Assembly: GCA_031255155.1 (NCBI GenBank)
Contig: JAIRTB010000058.1
Coordinates: 1 to 7,170, forward strand
Direction: 5' to 3'
DNA: 7,170 bases
Source of the DNA: Rickettsiales bacterium
GTDB lineage: Bacteria > Pseudomonadota > Alphaproteobacteria > Rs-D84 > CACZYB01
This document shows, in pieces, positions 1-6,043 of the stretch; position 1 is the first letter of the stretch; every line of letters begins with the position of its first letter. The position numbers and the translations under genes were made by a program. The notes beneath the pieces are model-generated. The model was given only the letters and a program-made list of their open reading frames with translations, was not told where the DNA came from and did no database searches.

Positions 1-69
1 CGGGCGCATGCTTTTATTGCGCTGTTTCAAATTGAACCTGCCGCGGGATTTCTTATTCTGCTGACTCAT
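1..69 (-). CDS. rplR: 50S ribosomal protein L18, N-terminal fragment (cut by window edge)
   Basis: An ATG at 67-69 on the minus strand opens a frame that stays open to position 1, giving 23 residues: MSQQNKKSRG, then RFNLKQRNKSMRP. The basic stretch ending in N-K-S-M-R-P resembles the start of bacterial L18, where the lead into the conserved RPRLSVFRS block is rich in Arg and Lys. L18 binds 5S rRNA together with L5 in the central protuberance of the large subunit. Position supports the call, because rplR follows rplF in the spc operon. A good SD (AAGGA within 79-84) lies about 9 nt before the ATG. The conserved body of the protein is outside the window, so the assignment rests on gene order and a short N-terminus. 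Confidence 0.8.
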   Translation of the reverse strand, partial: MSQQNKKSRGRFNLKQRNKSMRP

Positions 70-135
70 TTTTTCCTATCCTTGTTTCCCGATCGAGCCT
101 TGGGCGGCGCCTGGGCGGAGCCGAAGAGAGCGCGA
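70..135 (-). other. rplF-rplR intergenic spacer
   Basis: At 66 nt this is the longest gap between genes in the window. It holds the rplR SD at its downstream end and a GC-rich block (about 97-118) containing two copies of a short direct repeat, GCCTTGGGCGG and GCCTGGGCGG on the plus strand. I looked for a stem-loop followed by a T-run on the minus strand and found none, so it does not look like a terminator. I see no convincing promoter either. Confidence 0.5.
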
Positions 136-672
136 TCATTTCTTCTTTCCTTCCTTGTGCCGGACGAATTCGCCCTTATAGCGCACGCCTTTGCCCTTAT
201 ACGGCTCGGGCGGGCGCAGCGCGCGGATTTGCGCGGCGGTCTGGCCGATCAATTCCTTGCTGGCGCCGACAAGCCGTATTTCCGTCGGAGAGGGGATTTC
301 GGCCTTGATTCCGTCGGGCAGCTTGAACTCTATATCGTGCGAATAGCCCAGGGTAAGGATTATCGTCGAGCCCTTCAAGGCCGACTTATATCCCACGCCC
401 TTTAATTCCAGCTCTTTCACAAAGCCCTTCGCCACGCCCTCAACGGCGTTATTGACCAACGCGCGGATCGTGCCCCACATGACAAGGGCGGTCCTATCCC
501 CGCCATCCTTCGGCGAGACATGGACGCGCCCGTCCTCTATCTTCACATCAAGCGAGGGGTGAAGCGAGACCATCTGCTCGCCAAGGGGGCCCTTGGCGAC
601 AAGGTCGGAGCCGTCGATCCGCACATCGACGCGTTGTTGGCGTTCCACCGGATTCTTACCTACTTTCGACAT
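136..672 (-). CDS. rplF: 50S ribosomal protein L6
   Basis: The product is 178 aa, the usual length for bacterial L6. It starts MSKVGKNPV, like the family's M-S-R-I/V-G-K-x-P-I opening, and has the bacterial L6 signature PEPYKGKGVRY near residues 154-164, followed by the usual basic C-terminus (GEFVRHKEGKKK). L6 has two related alpha/beta domains (roughly residues 1-82 and 83-178) and binds 23S rRNA near the sarcin-ricin loop and the factor-binding site. The gene starts 12 nt after the rpsH stop, with AGGA (680-683) about 7 nt before the ATG. Its place between S8 and L18 is the standard spc order. Nothing looks degraded. Confidence 0.98.
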   Translation of the reverse strand: MSKVGKNPVERQQRVDVRIDGSDLVAKGPLGEQMVSLHPSLDVKIEDGRVHVSPKDGGDRTALVMWGTIRALVNNAVEGVAKGFVKELELKGVGYKSALKGSTIILTLGYSHDIEFKLPDGIKAEIPSPTEIRLVGASKELIGQTAAQIRALRPPEPYKGKGVRYKGEFVRHKEGKKK

Positions 673-684
673 ATTCTTTTCCTG

Positions 685-1080
685 TTAGAACACATAGCAC
701 AGCACTTCGCCGCCGACGTTCATGGACCTTGCCTCGTGGTCGGCCATCACGCCCCTGCTTGTCGACAGGACCGCCACGCCAAGGCCGTTGCGGACGCGCG
801 GGATATTCCGGCTTTCGGCATAGACGCGACGGCCGGGGGTGGACACGCGCCTTATTTCCTTGAACGCGGGCTCGGCGTCGAAATATTTCAAATCGACGCG
901 GGTTTCGCGCACGCCGCGGCGAACCTCGACGGTTTCGAACCCCTCGATATAGCCCTCGGCCTTCAACACGCCAAGCACGCCGTCGCGGAGCCGACTTGCC
1001 GGAGATACGACGGACGCGAGCCGCGCCTTGGCGCCGTTCCTGATCCTTGTCAGCAAATCTCCAATAGTATCGGTCATCAT
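685..1080 (-). CDS. rpsH: 30S ribosomal protein S8
   Basis: The product is 131 aa, close to the 130-132 aa of the family. Landmarks are the N-terminal block DTIGDLLTRIRNG, the middle RRVSTPGRRVY and the C-terminal STSRGVMADHEA followed by GGEVLCYVF, all typical of S8. S8 binds helix 21 of 16S rRNA early in small-subunit assembly and in E. coli also represses the spc operon by binding its mRNA. Two ATG codons are adjacent. The first (1080) is 8 nt from AAGGAA at 1089-1094 and the second (1077) is 11 nt away, so I keep the first, but either could be used. The 51-nt spacer before this gene holds a repeat of the rpsN 3' end. Confidence 0.98.
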   Translation of the reverse strand: MMTDTIGDLLTRIRNGAKARLASVVSPASRLRDGVLGVLKAEGYIEGFETVEVRRGVRETRVDLKYFDAEPAFKEIRRVSTPGRRVYAESRNIPRVRNGLGVAVLSTSRGVMADHEARSMNVGGEVLCYVF

Positions 1081-1107
1081 TTTTCGTATTCCTTTTCCAA
1101 TCGTTTC

Positions 1108-1151
1108 TTTACCAGCCGGACTTCCGGATATTTACCAGCTGGACTTCCGGA
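1108..1151 (-). repeat. Near-exact 21-bp direct repeat of the rpsN 3' end, period 23
   Basis: Positions 1131-1151 hold the last codons of rpsN with its TAA stop. Positions 1108-1128, in the spacer between rpsN and rpsH, repeat the same 21 bases with one mismatch (1117 c against 1140 t on the plus strand). The shared core on the coding strand is CCGGAAGTCC, then A or G, then GCTGGTAA, so the copy includes the codons for K-S-S-W and the stop in a slightly altered form (CCG instead of CAG overlaps the Ser codons). The 23-bp period is not a multiple of three and the copy lies after the stop, so it is a non-coding relic of a local tandem duplication. Confidence 0.85.
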
Positions 1152-1437
1152 CGCCGGGCAGCTTGCCCTCGCCCGCCAAATTCCGGACCTCTATGCGGCT
1201 AAGGTCGAACTTGCGGTAATAACCGCGCGGACGGCCGGTAAGCGCGCAGCGGTTCCTTATGCGCGTGGGGTTCGCGTTCCGGGGCATGGACGCAAGCTTT
1301 AAATTCGCCTCGAAAATATCCTCGGGGCGCGCGTTCCTGTCGCGGGCGGTTTCCAGCAATTTCGCGCGACGGCCCGCAAGCGACTTGCTCATGCGCTTGC
1401 GCTTTTCGTTTCTTTCTATCAAGCTTTTCCTCGACAT
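1132..1437 (-). CDS. rpsN: 30S ribosomal protein S14 (cysteine-poor, zinc-independent form)
   Basis: The product is 101 aa, the length of the long S14 type. It starts [16 protein letters not shown] and ends with [26 protein letters not shown] and GVRKSSW, the conserved C-terminal half of S14. Only one cysteine is present (in RNRC), so the two CxxC pairs of the zinc-binding form are absent, as is usual in alphaproteobacteria. S14 sits in the head of the 30S subunit next to S3 and S10. The SD AGAGG (1446-1450) begins in the overlap with the rplE stop codon and lies 8 nt before the ATG. The 3' end of the gene is repeated just downstream. Confidence 0.98.
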   Translation of the reverse strand: MSRKSLIERNEKRKRMSKSLAGRRAKLLETARDRNARPEDIFEANLKLASMPRNANPTRIRNRCALTGRPRGYYRKFDLSRIEVRNLAGEGKLPGVRKSSW

Positions 1438-1449
1438 GCTTTTTTCCTC

Positions 1450-1992
1450 TTAGTTATAGAACGGGAAGTTGAAGGCCTTTAACAGCTCTTTCGCGTGCGC
1501 GTCCGTTTTCGCGGTGGTGCAAACCACTATGTCCATTCCGCGGATATCGTCGATCTTGTCAAAGTCGATCTCGGGGAATATTATCTGCTCCCTTATCCCG
1601 AAAGCGTAATTGCCGCGGCCGTCGAAGCTTTTCGCATTCAAGCCGCGGAAATCGCGGATGCGCGGCATGGCCACATTGACCAGCCTGTCCATAAAGTCAT
1701 ACATCCTGTCCTTGCGCAAAGTAACCTTGCACCCGATAGGCATGCCCTGTTTCAGCTTGAAGTTGGCAAGCGATTTTTTCGCGTTCGTCACCACGACCTT
1801 CTGCGCGGAGATCGCCGTCAAATCCTTGACCGCGGCGTCAAGCTTCTTCTTGTCCACGGCCGCCTCGCCCACGCCCATGTTCAGGACGATCTTTTCCAAC
1901 CGGGGCACTTCCAAGTCGTTTTCAAGCCCAAGCGTCTTTTTCAAGGCGGGCTTTATATTCTTTTCGTAAAGCTCTTTCAATCTGCTCGACAT
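1450..1992 (-). CDS. rplE: 50S ribosomal protein L5
   Basis: The product is 180 aa, against 179 in E. coli. Family landmarks are [16 protein letters not shown] near residues 29-44, the P-loop-like region [47 protein letters not shown], and [15 protein letters not shown]. The protein ends FNFPFYN. L5 binds 5S rRNA and, with L18 (start at 69) and L25, forms the 5S particle in the central protuberance, contacting P-site tRNA. The gene starts 9 nt after the rplX stop, and that stop TAA is part of the SD (TAAGGA). In E. coli the S8 repressor site lies at this junction; I could not make out an equivalent fold here. Confidence 0.98.
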   Translation of the reverse strand: MSSRLKELYEKNIKPALKKTLGLENDLEVPRLEKIVLNMGVGEAAVDKKKLDAAVKDLTAISAQKVVVTNAKKSLANFKLKQGMPIGCKVTLRKDRMYDFMDRLVNVAMPRIRDFRGLNAKSFDGRGNYAFGIREQIIFPEIDFDKIDDIRGMDIVVCTTAKTDAHAKELLKAFNFPFYN

Positions 1993-2001
1993 TTCTTTTC
2001 C

Positions 2002-2316
2002 TTAAACTATTTCCCCGCTTTTTTTGGCGACGCGGACCTTTTTATCCTTCACGACCTTGAACCCTATGCGCGTGGGGGCGCCCGTCTTAGGGTCGGCAAG
2101 GGCTACATTCGAGGCATGGATAGGCATGGATTTCGACACTATGCCAGCCTTGGCGCCGGACGCGTCGGCCTTTTGGTGCCTTTTCACCAAGTTCACCCCA
2201 GAGACAACGACGCGGTTTTCGGACGGGATCGAGCGGACGATCCTGCCCTTTTTTCCTTTGTCGCGGCCGGCGATGACTATCACCTCGTCATTCTTTTTCA
2301 ACTTCATTTTAGTCAT
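2002..2316 (-). CDS. rplX: 50S ribosomal protein L24
   Basis: The product is 104 aa, the normal bacterial length. It has a KOW motif at about residues 7-33 (DEVIVIAGRDKGKKGRI), then VSGVNLVKRHQK and the C-terminal pattern in which PIHASNVAL and TRIGFKV are typical. L24 binds the 5' end of 23S rRNA and is one of the first proteins to start 50S assembly. The first ATG (2316) lies 8 nt behind GGGGA (2325-2329) and overlaps the end of ORF D by 8 nt (ATGACTAA). A second in-frame ATG at 2307 would give MKLKKND with a 1-nt gap. I prefer the first because of its SD. That SD lies wholly inside ORF D. Confidence 0.98.
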   Translation of the reverse strand: MTKMKLKKNDEVIVIAGRDKGKKGRIVRSIPSENRVVVSGVNLVKRHQKADASGAKAGIVSKSMPIHASNVALADPKTGAPTRIGFKVVKDKKVRVAKKSGEIV

Positions 2317-2524
2317 GCTCTTTATCCCCTAGACAGACCTTTAAATAATTCTTGCTGGGCCATATTGTAATTATCTTATAACAAACCTTGCCCTGATTGA
2401 CACCGCCGGGGACATGCTCCTCGCCAAGAGAGACAACTCCCTCTTGGAAATTACCCACAACAGCGACTTGCCGGGACGATTTGTCGAACTCTTTTGGAGT
2501 TATATACTCTTTCACCGTGATCAT
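2309..2524 (-). CDS. Orphan ORF D, 71-aa hypothetical protein inserted between L14 and L24
   Basis: I do not recognise this protein. The ATG at 2524 overlaps the rplN stop by one base (TGATG) and stands 6 nt behind a very strong SD (GGAGGT, 2531-2536) in the end of rplN. An upstream GTG at 2527 is less likely. The product is about neutral and starts [15 protein letters not shown]. It has alternating hydrophobic stretches ([23 protein letters not shown]) that suggest mainly beta structure, plus a glycine-rich middle ([10 protein letters not shown]) and two Cys. There is no signal peptide or membrane segment. GC is about 45% over the 180 bases counted, against about 72% in a nearby line of rplN. 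The stop overlaps the rplX start. Standard operons have nothing here. The tight coupling makes a real, expressed gene likely; its function is unknown. Confidence 0.72.
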   Translation of the reverse strand: MITVKEYITPKEFDKSSRQVAVVGNFQEGVVSLGEEHVPGGVNQGKVCYKIITIWPSKNYLKVCLGDKEHD

Positions 2525-2898
2525 CACACCACCTCCGGGGCGAGAGAGGCTATTTTCTGGAACGCCTCGCCCTTGTTGCGGACCTCGCGCGCGACGGGCC
2601 CGAATATGCGCGTGCCAAGCGGCTCTTTGTTATTGCCTATCAAGACGGCGGCGTTGTCGTCGAATTTCACCGCGGTGCCGTCGGCGCGGCGGACGGGGCT
2701 TTTCGTGCGGACGATGACGGCCTTGTAGACCTTGCCCTTTTGGACCTTGCCCTTGGGCGCGGCCTCTTTCACCGACACGACTATGACATCGCCGACGCCC
2801 GCGGTGCGTATGTGCGAGCCGCCAAGGACCTTTATGCACTGGACCTTTTTCGCGCCCGAATTATCCGCCGCCCCAAGGACGGACTGCATCTGAATCAT
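2524..2898 (-). CDS. rplN: 50S ribosomal protein L14
   Basis: The product is 124 aa (usual 122). It starts [17 protein letters not shown], has the central [20 protein letters not shown] signature near residues 50-70, and continues with NAAVLIGNN and [14 protein letters not shown]14 binds 23S rRNA at the subunit interface, forms bridges to 16S rRNA together with L19, and is the docking site of the silencing factor RsfS. The frame is open 15 codons further upstream (to 2943), but that stretch lies inside rpsQ and does not look like L14. The MIQMQ start fits the family and overlaps the rpsQ stop as ATGA (2895-2898). Confidence 0.98.
   Translation of the reverse strand: MIQMQSVLGAADNSGAKKVQCIKVLGGSHIRTAGVGDVIVVSVKEAAPKGKVQKGKVYKAVIVRTKSPVRRADGTAVKFDDNAAVLIGNNKEPLGTRIFGPVAREVRNKGEAFQKIASLAPEVV
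2531..2536 (-). promoter_or_regulatory. Strong SD for ORF D inside the rplN 3' end
   Basis: GGAGGT on the minus strand lies 6 nt before the ATG at 2524. It falls in the last codons of rplN and decides ORF D's start over the GTG at 2527. In an operon without ORF D it would be the obvious SD for rplX. Confidence 0.75.
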
Positions 2899-3122
2899 TT
2901 TTTCACCACCTCGAAAGCTATGGTTTTGCTGAACGGACGGCACTCGACTATACGGACGGTATCGCCCGGCTTGGCCCCGGTTTCATCGTGCGCGTGATAT
3001 TTCTTGGTCGTGCGGACGAATTTCTTATACAAGCGGTGCATGACCCGGCGGGCGACCTCGACCACTACGGCATCTTTCATCTTGGCGCTGACCACTACGC
3101 CTTCCAATACTCTTTTGGGCAT
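2895..3122 (-). CDS. rpsQ: 30S ribosomal protein S17
   Basis: The product is 75 aa, slightly shorter than the 80-85 aa common in the family. It starts [18 protein letters not shown]. The conserved core includes [19 protein letters not shown] and the S17 signature [15 protein letters not shown] at about residues 53-67. S17 has an OB fold and is a primary binder of 16S rRNA, important for 30S assembly. Its ATG shares one base with the rpmC stop (TAATG at 3120-3124), with AAGGAG (3131-3136) 8 nt before it. Its own stop overlaps the rplN start. Confidence 0.98.
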   Translation of the reverse strand: MPKRVLEGVVVSAKMKDAVVVEVARRVMHRLYKKFVRTTKKYHAHDETGAKPGDTVRIVECRPFSKTIAFEVVKK

Positions 3123-3343
3123 TATTCACTCTCCTTGGCGGGGTTGCGGGCGGCGGCGCGCGCATAGGTTTTAAGCCGGGCGACGGCTTTCCTTGCGGCG
3201 CGGACCGAAGCGGTGTCGTTCAAATTGCCCATAGACAGGGCAAAGCGCCTGTTCATCAAATCGCGCCTTACCTCCACCACCCTTGCCAATATGTCGGGCA
3301 GGGGGGCGGATTTGAATTTCGCTATTTCCATCTTGTCTTTCAT
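3122..3343 (-). CDS. rpmC: 50S ribosomal protein L29
   Basis: The product is 73 aa, within the 63-75 aa range of the family. It is a predicted helical hairpin. The first helix carries LPDILARVVEVRRDLMNRRFALSMG, which matches the L29 pattern of a leucine-rich first helix followed by L-R-F-Q-x-A. After N-D-T-A comes the second helix with VRAARKAVARLKTYA. L29 lies near the peptide exit tunnel beside L23 and helps form the site for trigger factor and SRP. The ATG at 3343 is 5 nt from AGGTG (3349-3353), which overlaps the end of ORF C. An in-frame ATG at 3331 has no SD. In most bacteria this gene directly follows rplP; here ORF B and ORF C intervene. Confidence 0.96.
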   Translation of the reverse strand: MKDKMEIAKFKSAPLPDILARVVEVRRDLMNRRFALSMGNLNDTASVRAARKAVARLKTYARAAARNPAKESE

Positions 3344-3347
3344 TTAA

Positions 3348-3854
3348 TCACCTAACTTTTTCTATCAAAGCTTGTGTCTGGTTCAGTTGCGTTGCTTGCA
3401 AACCTGTCGCCCGTTCCTGTTTAGGCAGGCGTGGAAATTTTTGAACCCCGCGGTTGGCATTCAATTTATCCTTATCAATGAAAAACATCCTACTCGTTTC
3501 TTGAAACTGTTCAACATATATTTCAAGCGCGTCGACGAGAGTCAATGAATGATTATCGGTCAAATTCTCTATGCGCCTCAATAGCTCGCGACGGTTATCC
3601 TTTTGATGGCTGACCTCTGCCTCGTATTTGGCCAAAGACCGACGCATATCCTTGTCGGAAAGGCCGCGTTCAAGCGCGCGGCGTAGAATATCAGTCGTTT
3701 GTTTCAGCTTGAAAATCCTAAGGTCAATCTCGGCTATGGCCTTGTTCACAAGCGATACAATATCAGGATTTATATTCGCATTTAGCCCGGTTGGAACCAC
3801 GGACAGCATTGCCGGGGCGGGCGAGAGGGCGGTTTTTTTCATATTGTTTGTCAT
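3348..3854 (-). CDS. Orphan ORF C, 168-aa helical basic protein inserted between L16 and L29
   Basis: I do not recognise this protein. After a flexible start with Pro and Ala (about residues 8-22), it looks almost wholly helical. One helix runs about 31-63 (DIVSLVNKAIAEIDLRIFKL), a second, highly charged one about 67-98 (SLAKYEAEVSHQKDNRREL), which could form an antiparallel coiled coil with the first, and a third about 103-125. A polar, Gln-rich tail follows. By my count there are 28 Lys/Arg against 21 Asp/Glu. There is no membrane segment. GC is about 45-50% in the stretch counted, below the neighbouring ribosomal genes. The start has its own SD (AAGGAT, 3861-3866) overlapping the ORF B stop, 10 nt downstream of it. 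The gene ends 4 nt before rpmC and supplies the rpmC SD. An open frame of this length, with coupling at both ends, argues for a real gene. Confidence 0.78.
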   Translation of the reverse strand: MTNNMKKTALSPAPAMLSVVPTGLNANINPDIVSLVNKAIAEIDLRIFKLKQTTDILRRALERGLSDKDMRRSLAKYEAEVSHQKDNRRELLRRIENLTDNHSLTLVDALEIYVEQFQETSRMFFIDKDKLNANRGVQKFPRLPKQERATGLQATQLNQTQALIEKVR

Positions 3855-3864
3855 TTAATTATCC

Positions 3865-4101
3865 TTAATATTGCCTTCCGACTTTGTCAAGTCCAAGCGC
3901 GACGTCCAGCTGGCGGCCTATTATAGTGGCGAGTTTAGAGAATTTCTTATAAACCTTTGAAGGATACCGTCTCTTTTTCAAAAGTTCGGCGGTCTTCTTT
4001 AAGTCTGCCATGTAAGCTACGACCCTTTCAACTTTCACTTCTAAAAGCGCCATATTATCCACGAAGGCGTTTTTCAAGATATTATAATTATACTGTATCA
4101 T
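3865..4101 (-). CDS. Orphan ORF B, 78-aa basic helical-hairpin protein inserted after L16
   Basis: I do not recognise this protein. It starts MIQYNYNILKNAF and reads as two helices: about residues 6-44 (with VKVERVVAYMADLKKTAELL) and about 48-70 (VYKKFSKLATIIGRQLDVAL), separated by a basic turn, KKRRYP. By my count 16 Lys/Arg face 7 Asp/Glu, so it is strongly basic, which would suit RNA or ribosome binding (inference). There is no membrane segment. GC is about 42% over 180 bases counted, against about 62-68% in nearby rplP lines. The ATG is 1 nt after the rplP stop, with GAGGTGG (4108-4114) in the end of rplP as SD. It is followed by ORF C after 10 nt, and the two may form a pair. Size and shape recall L29, but the L29 motifs are absent and a true L29 lies downstream. 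Confidence 0.74.
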   Translation of the reverse strand: MIQYNYNILKNAFVDNMALLEVKVERVVAYMADLKKTAELLKKRRYPSKVYKKFSKLATIIGRQLDVALGLDKVGRQY

Positions 4102-4102
4102 T

Positions 4103-4519
4103 TCATTCCACCTCGTTCCTGGTTATGAATTTTGTCTTGACGGGAAGCTTGAACGACGCCAAGGTCAACGCCTGGCGCGCCAAAGCCTCGCCCACGCCGT
4201 CGATTTCGAACATGACGCGCCCCGGATGCACGCGACAGCACCAATATTCGACCGCGCCCTTGCCTTTGCCCATGCGGACCTCGGCCGGCTTTTTGCTTAC
4301 CGGAACATCGGGGAATATCCTTATCCACACCTTGCCCTGACGCTTCATGGCGCGCGTCATGGCGCGGCGGGCGGCCTCGATCTGGCGGGCGGTCACGCGC
4401 TCGGGCTCCAAGGCTTTCAGCCCGAACGAGCCGAAGCCAAGCGAAAAGCCCCCCTTGGCCTCGCCGTGGATGCGGCCCTTGCGGGCTTTCCTGAATTTCG
4501 TCTTCTTCGGTTGCAGCAT
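4103..4519 (-). CDS. rplP: 50S ribosomal protein L16
   Basis: The product is 138 aa (usual 136-138). It starts with the classic [17 protein letters not shown] and contains [28 protein letters not shown] split across residues 29-56, then VWIRIFPD and VRMGKGKG at about 81-88. Arg82 corresponds to the arginine (Arg81 in E. coli) that is hydroxylated in some bacteria. L16 binds 23S rRNA and the A-site tRNA elbow and is needed late in 50S assembly. Two neighbouring Cys (94-95, EYWCCRV) replace residues that are usually small or hydrophobic. The gene starts 19 nt after rpsC, with GAGGT just before the start. ORF B instead of rpmC follows it. Confidence 0.98.
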   Translation of the reverse strand: MLQPKKTKFRKARKGRIHGEAKGGFSLGFGSFGLKALEPERVTARQIEAARRAMTRAMKRQGKVWIRIFPDVPVSKKPAEVRMGKGKGAVEYWCCRVHPGRVMFEIDGVGEALARQALTLASFKLPVKTKFITRNEVE

Positions 4520-4538
4520 AATACTTACCTCAAAATTT

Positions 4539-5246
4539 CTACGCCTGGGCCGGGGCGGCGGGTTGCGGGGATGTCGACGCGGCGGCCGGAGGGGACCGGC
4601 GCTCGCTTGCCAAAGCCTCGCGGTTCACGACATCGCCGCGGTATATCCACATGCGCACGCCGACAACGCCGCTTGTCGTATTGGCGCGGGCGCACCCATA
4701 ATCTATGTCGGCGCGCAAGGTGTGCAGCGGCACGCGGCCCTCGCGATAGCCCTCGGACCTTGCGATGGCGGCGCCGTTCAAGCGGCCGCTCACGCTTATC
4801 TTCACGCCTTTGGCGCCGCCGCGAAGGGCGTTGCCCACGGCCTTTTTCATCGCGCGTTTGAAGCTTATCCTGCGCTCTATCTGCTGGGCCACGGACTTGG
4901 ACGAGATCACGGCGTCTATGTCGCCCTTTCTAACCTCGACGACGCTTACATTCACATCGGTGCCCGCGATTTTCGAGAGCGCGTCCTTCAAAGTGTCGAT
5001 ATCGGCGCCTTTCTTGCCTATTATAAGGCCTGGCTGAGAGGTCGAAATCGCGACATTTATCTTTTTGGCGATACGTTCGATAACGATTTTCGAAACCGCC
5101 GCGTCTTTGAGCTTTTTATCCAAAAAAGCGCGGATTTTCAAGTCGTTCAGCAACTGCTTGGAATAATTCTCGTCCGCGAACCAGCGGCTGTCCCAAGTCT
5201 TGTTTATATTCAAGCGCAATCCGATAGGATTTACCTTTTGTCCCAT
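4539..5246 (-). CDS. rpsC: 30S ribosomal protein S3
   Basis: The product is 235 aa, the normal length. It starts [12 protein letters not shown], then has [16 protein letters not shown], a type-2 KH domain with its GxxG loop at 77-80 (IIGKKG), and the C-terminal domain with [30 protein letters not shown] and [10 protein letters not shown]. Lys130, Arg131 and Lys134 match the basic residues that in E. coli S3 act in mRNA unwinding at the entry channel. The last 20 residues are rich in Pro and Ala ([17 protein letters not shown]), a tail type often variable in S3. The ATG overlaps the rplV stop by one base (TAATG at 5244-5248), with AGAGG upstream. Confidence 0.98.
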   Translation of the reverse strand: MGQKVNPIGLRLNINKTWDSRWFADENYSKQLLNDLKIRAFLDKKLKDAAVSKIVIERIAKKINVAISTSQPGLIIGKKGADIDTLKDALSKIAGTDVNVSVVEVRKGDIDAVISSKSVAQQIERRISFKRAMKKAVGNALRGGAKGVKISVSGRLNGAAIARSEGYREGRVPLHTLRADIDYGCARANTTSGVVGVRMWIYRGDVVNREALASERRSPPAAASTSPQPAAPAQA

Positions 5247-5740
5247 TATTTCGCCTCTTTCCTAGTTTCTTTTTTCGCGGGGCCGGCGGGGTTGACGGCC
5301 TTGGCGGGTTTGCCGGTTTTCGCGGGTTTGCCGGCGGCGGCCGGACCGGAAGGGGCGGCGGCGCGCGACGCGGGCGGAGCCATTTCGGCCACGATTATAG
5401 TCATATTCGAAAACGGCTTCAATATAGCGGCGCCACGGCCACGCGCGCGGGCGTGGAAGCGTTTCAAAGTCACGGCCTTGCCGACGAAAGCCTCTTTGAC
5501 CACCAATTTATCGACATCAAGGCCATAATTATTCTGGGCGTTGGCGACGGCGGACATAAGCAGCTTTTTGACATCGGCGGCGGTGCGCTTTTTGCTGAAC
5601 GCCAGATGGTCCAGCGCTTTCGCGACGGGCATGCGGCGGATCGACTGCGCCACCAAATTCAGCTTTTGCGCAGAGCCCTTTATCTGGCGCAGGAACGCCC
5701 TAGCCTCTTTCTCGCCGACATTATACCTTTTCGCAACCAT
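5246..5740 (-). CDS. rplV: 50S ribosomal protein L22 with extended C-terminal tail
   Basis: The product is 164 aa, against about 110 in E. coli. The L22 core spans about residues 1-119, with SAQKLNLVAQSIRRMPVAKAL, LLMSAVANAQNNYGLDVDKL, the tunnel-lining hairpin FVGKAVTLKRFHARARGRG and ILKPFSNMTIIVAEM. L22 lines the nascent-peptide tunnel with L4. Residues 120-164 form a low-complexity tail of Ala, Pro, Gly and Lys that includes two GKPAK units. Two starts are possible. The upstream ATG (5746) touches the SD AAGGA (5747-5751) with no spacing, whereas the ATG at 5740 is 6 nt away, so MVAKRYNVGE is preferred. Confidence 0.97.
   Translation of the reverse strand: MVAKRYNVGEKEARAFLRQIKGSAQKLNLVAQSIRRMPVAKALDHLAFSKKRTAADVKKLLMSAVANAQNNYGLDVDKLVVKEAFVGKAVTLKRFHARARGRGAAILKPFSNMTIIVAEMAPPASRAAAPSGPAAAGKPAKTGKPAKAVNPAGPAKKETRKEAK
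5304..5334 (-). repeat. 13-bp exact direct repeat in the rplV tail
   Basis: GCGGGTTTGCCGG (plus strand) occurs at 5304-5316 and 5322-5334, a period of 18 bp. It is in frame and encodes two copies of a six-residue unit, GKPAKT and GKPAKA, in the C-terminal extension of L22. Confidence 0.85.
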
Positions 5741-5746
5741 CGTCAT

Positions 5747-5751
5747 TCCTT
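5747..5751 (-). promoter_or_regulatory. SD that decides the rplV start
   Basis: AAGGA on the minus strand overlaps the rpsS stop (TAAGGA). It abuts the ATG at 5746 but stands 6 nt from the ATG at 5740, which supports the shorter L22. Confidence 0.7.
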
Positions 5752-6043
5752 ATTTCTTCGCCTGGGACGCCGCGGCCTTGGCGTCGTTCTTTTTGTGCCC
5801 CTTGAAAGCGCGGGTAAGCGAGAACTCGCCCAGCTTGTGCCCGATCATTTCCTCCGCGACAAGCACGGGGATGAATTTGCTGCCGTTATGAACGGCGAAA
5901 GTCAGCCCGACCATTTGGGGCATGATGGTGCTGGCGCGGCTCCAAGTCTTTATCGGCCGACGGTCGTTCGCGGCATTGGCGGCCTCGACCTTGACAAGCA
6001 AGGAGGGATGGATATACGGGCCTTTCCATACGGATCTTGTCAT
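5750..6043 (-). CDS. rpsS: 30S ribosomal protein S19
   Basis: The product is 97 aa (usual 92). It starts [11 protein letters not shown], an opening typical of alphaproteobacteria, and contains [30 protein letters not shown] and the family signature [19 protein letters not shown] short Lys/Ala-rich tail follows. S19 lies in the head of the 30S subunit with S13 and contributes to the A-site finger bridge. The ATG overlaps the stop of ORF A as ATGA (6040-6043). Its SD is a modest GGGAA (6051-6055) inside ORF A, so translation probably depends on coupling to ORF A. Confidence 0.98.
   Translation of the reverse strand: MTRSVWKGPYIHPSLLVKVEAANAANDRRPIKTWSRASTIMPQMVGLTFAVHNGSKFIPVLVAEEMIGHKLGEFSLTRAFKGHKKNDAKAAASQAKK

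Noticed and set aside
70..135. Terminator or attenuator between rplF and rplR
   Set aside because: The GC-rich block has direct rather than inverted repeats and is not followed by a T-run on the transcribed strand.
520..1302. 260-aa open frame on the plus strand
   Set aside because: Antisense to rplF, rpsH and rpsN; no family resemblance.
1960..2010. S8 repressor site at the rplX-rplE junction
   Set aside because: Known at this place in E. coli, but I could not identify the matching helix by eye.
1495..2370. 291-aa open frame on the plus strand
   Set aside because: Antisense shadow of rplE, rplX and part of ORF D; both ribosomal genes are certain on the other strand.
2899..2943. 15-codon N-terminal extension of L14
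   Set aside because: It lies inside rpsQ, does not resemble L14, and the MIQMQSVLG start with ATGA overlap fits the family.
3780..3842. Possible signal peptide at the start of ORF C (MKKTALSPAPAML)
   Set aside because: The hydrophobic stretch is short and broken by prolines, and the rest is a charged helical protein; a cytoplasmic protein is more likely.
3865..4101. ORF B as a second or diverged copy of L29
   Set aside because: Only size and hairpin shape agree. The L29 motif residues are absent and a normal L29 is present at 3122-3343.
4347..5528. 393-aa open frame on the plus strand
   Set aside because: It lies antisense to rplP, rpsC and rplV. GC-rich genes commonly leave the opposite strand open, and the product has no recognisable family pattern.
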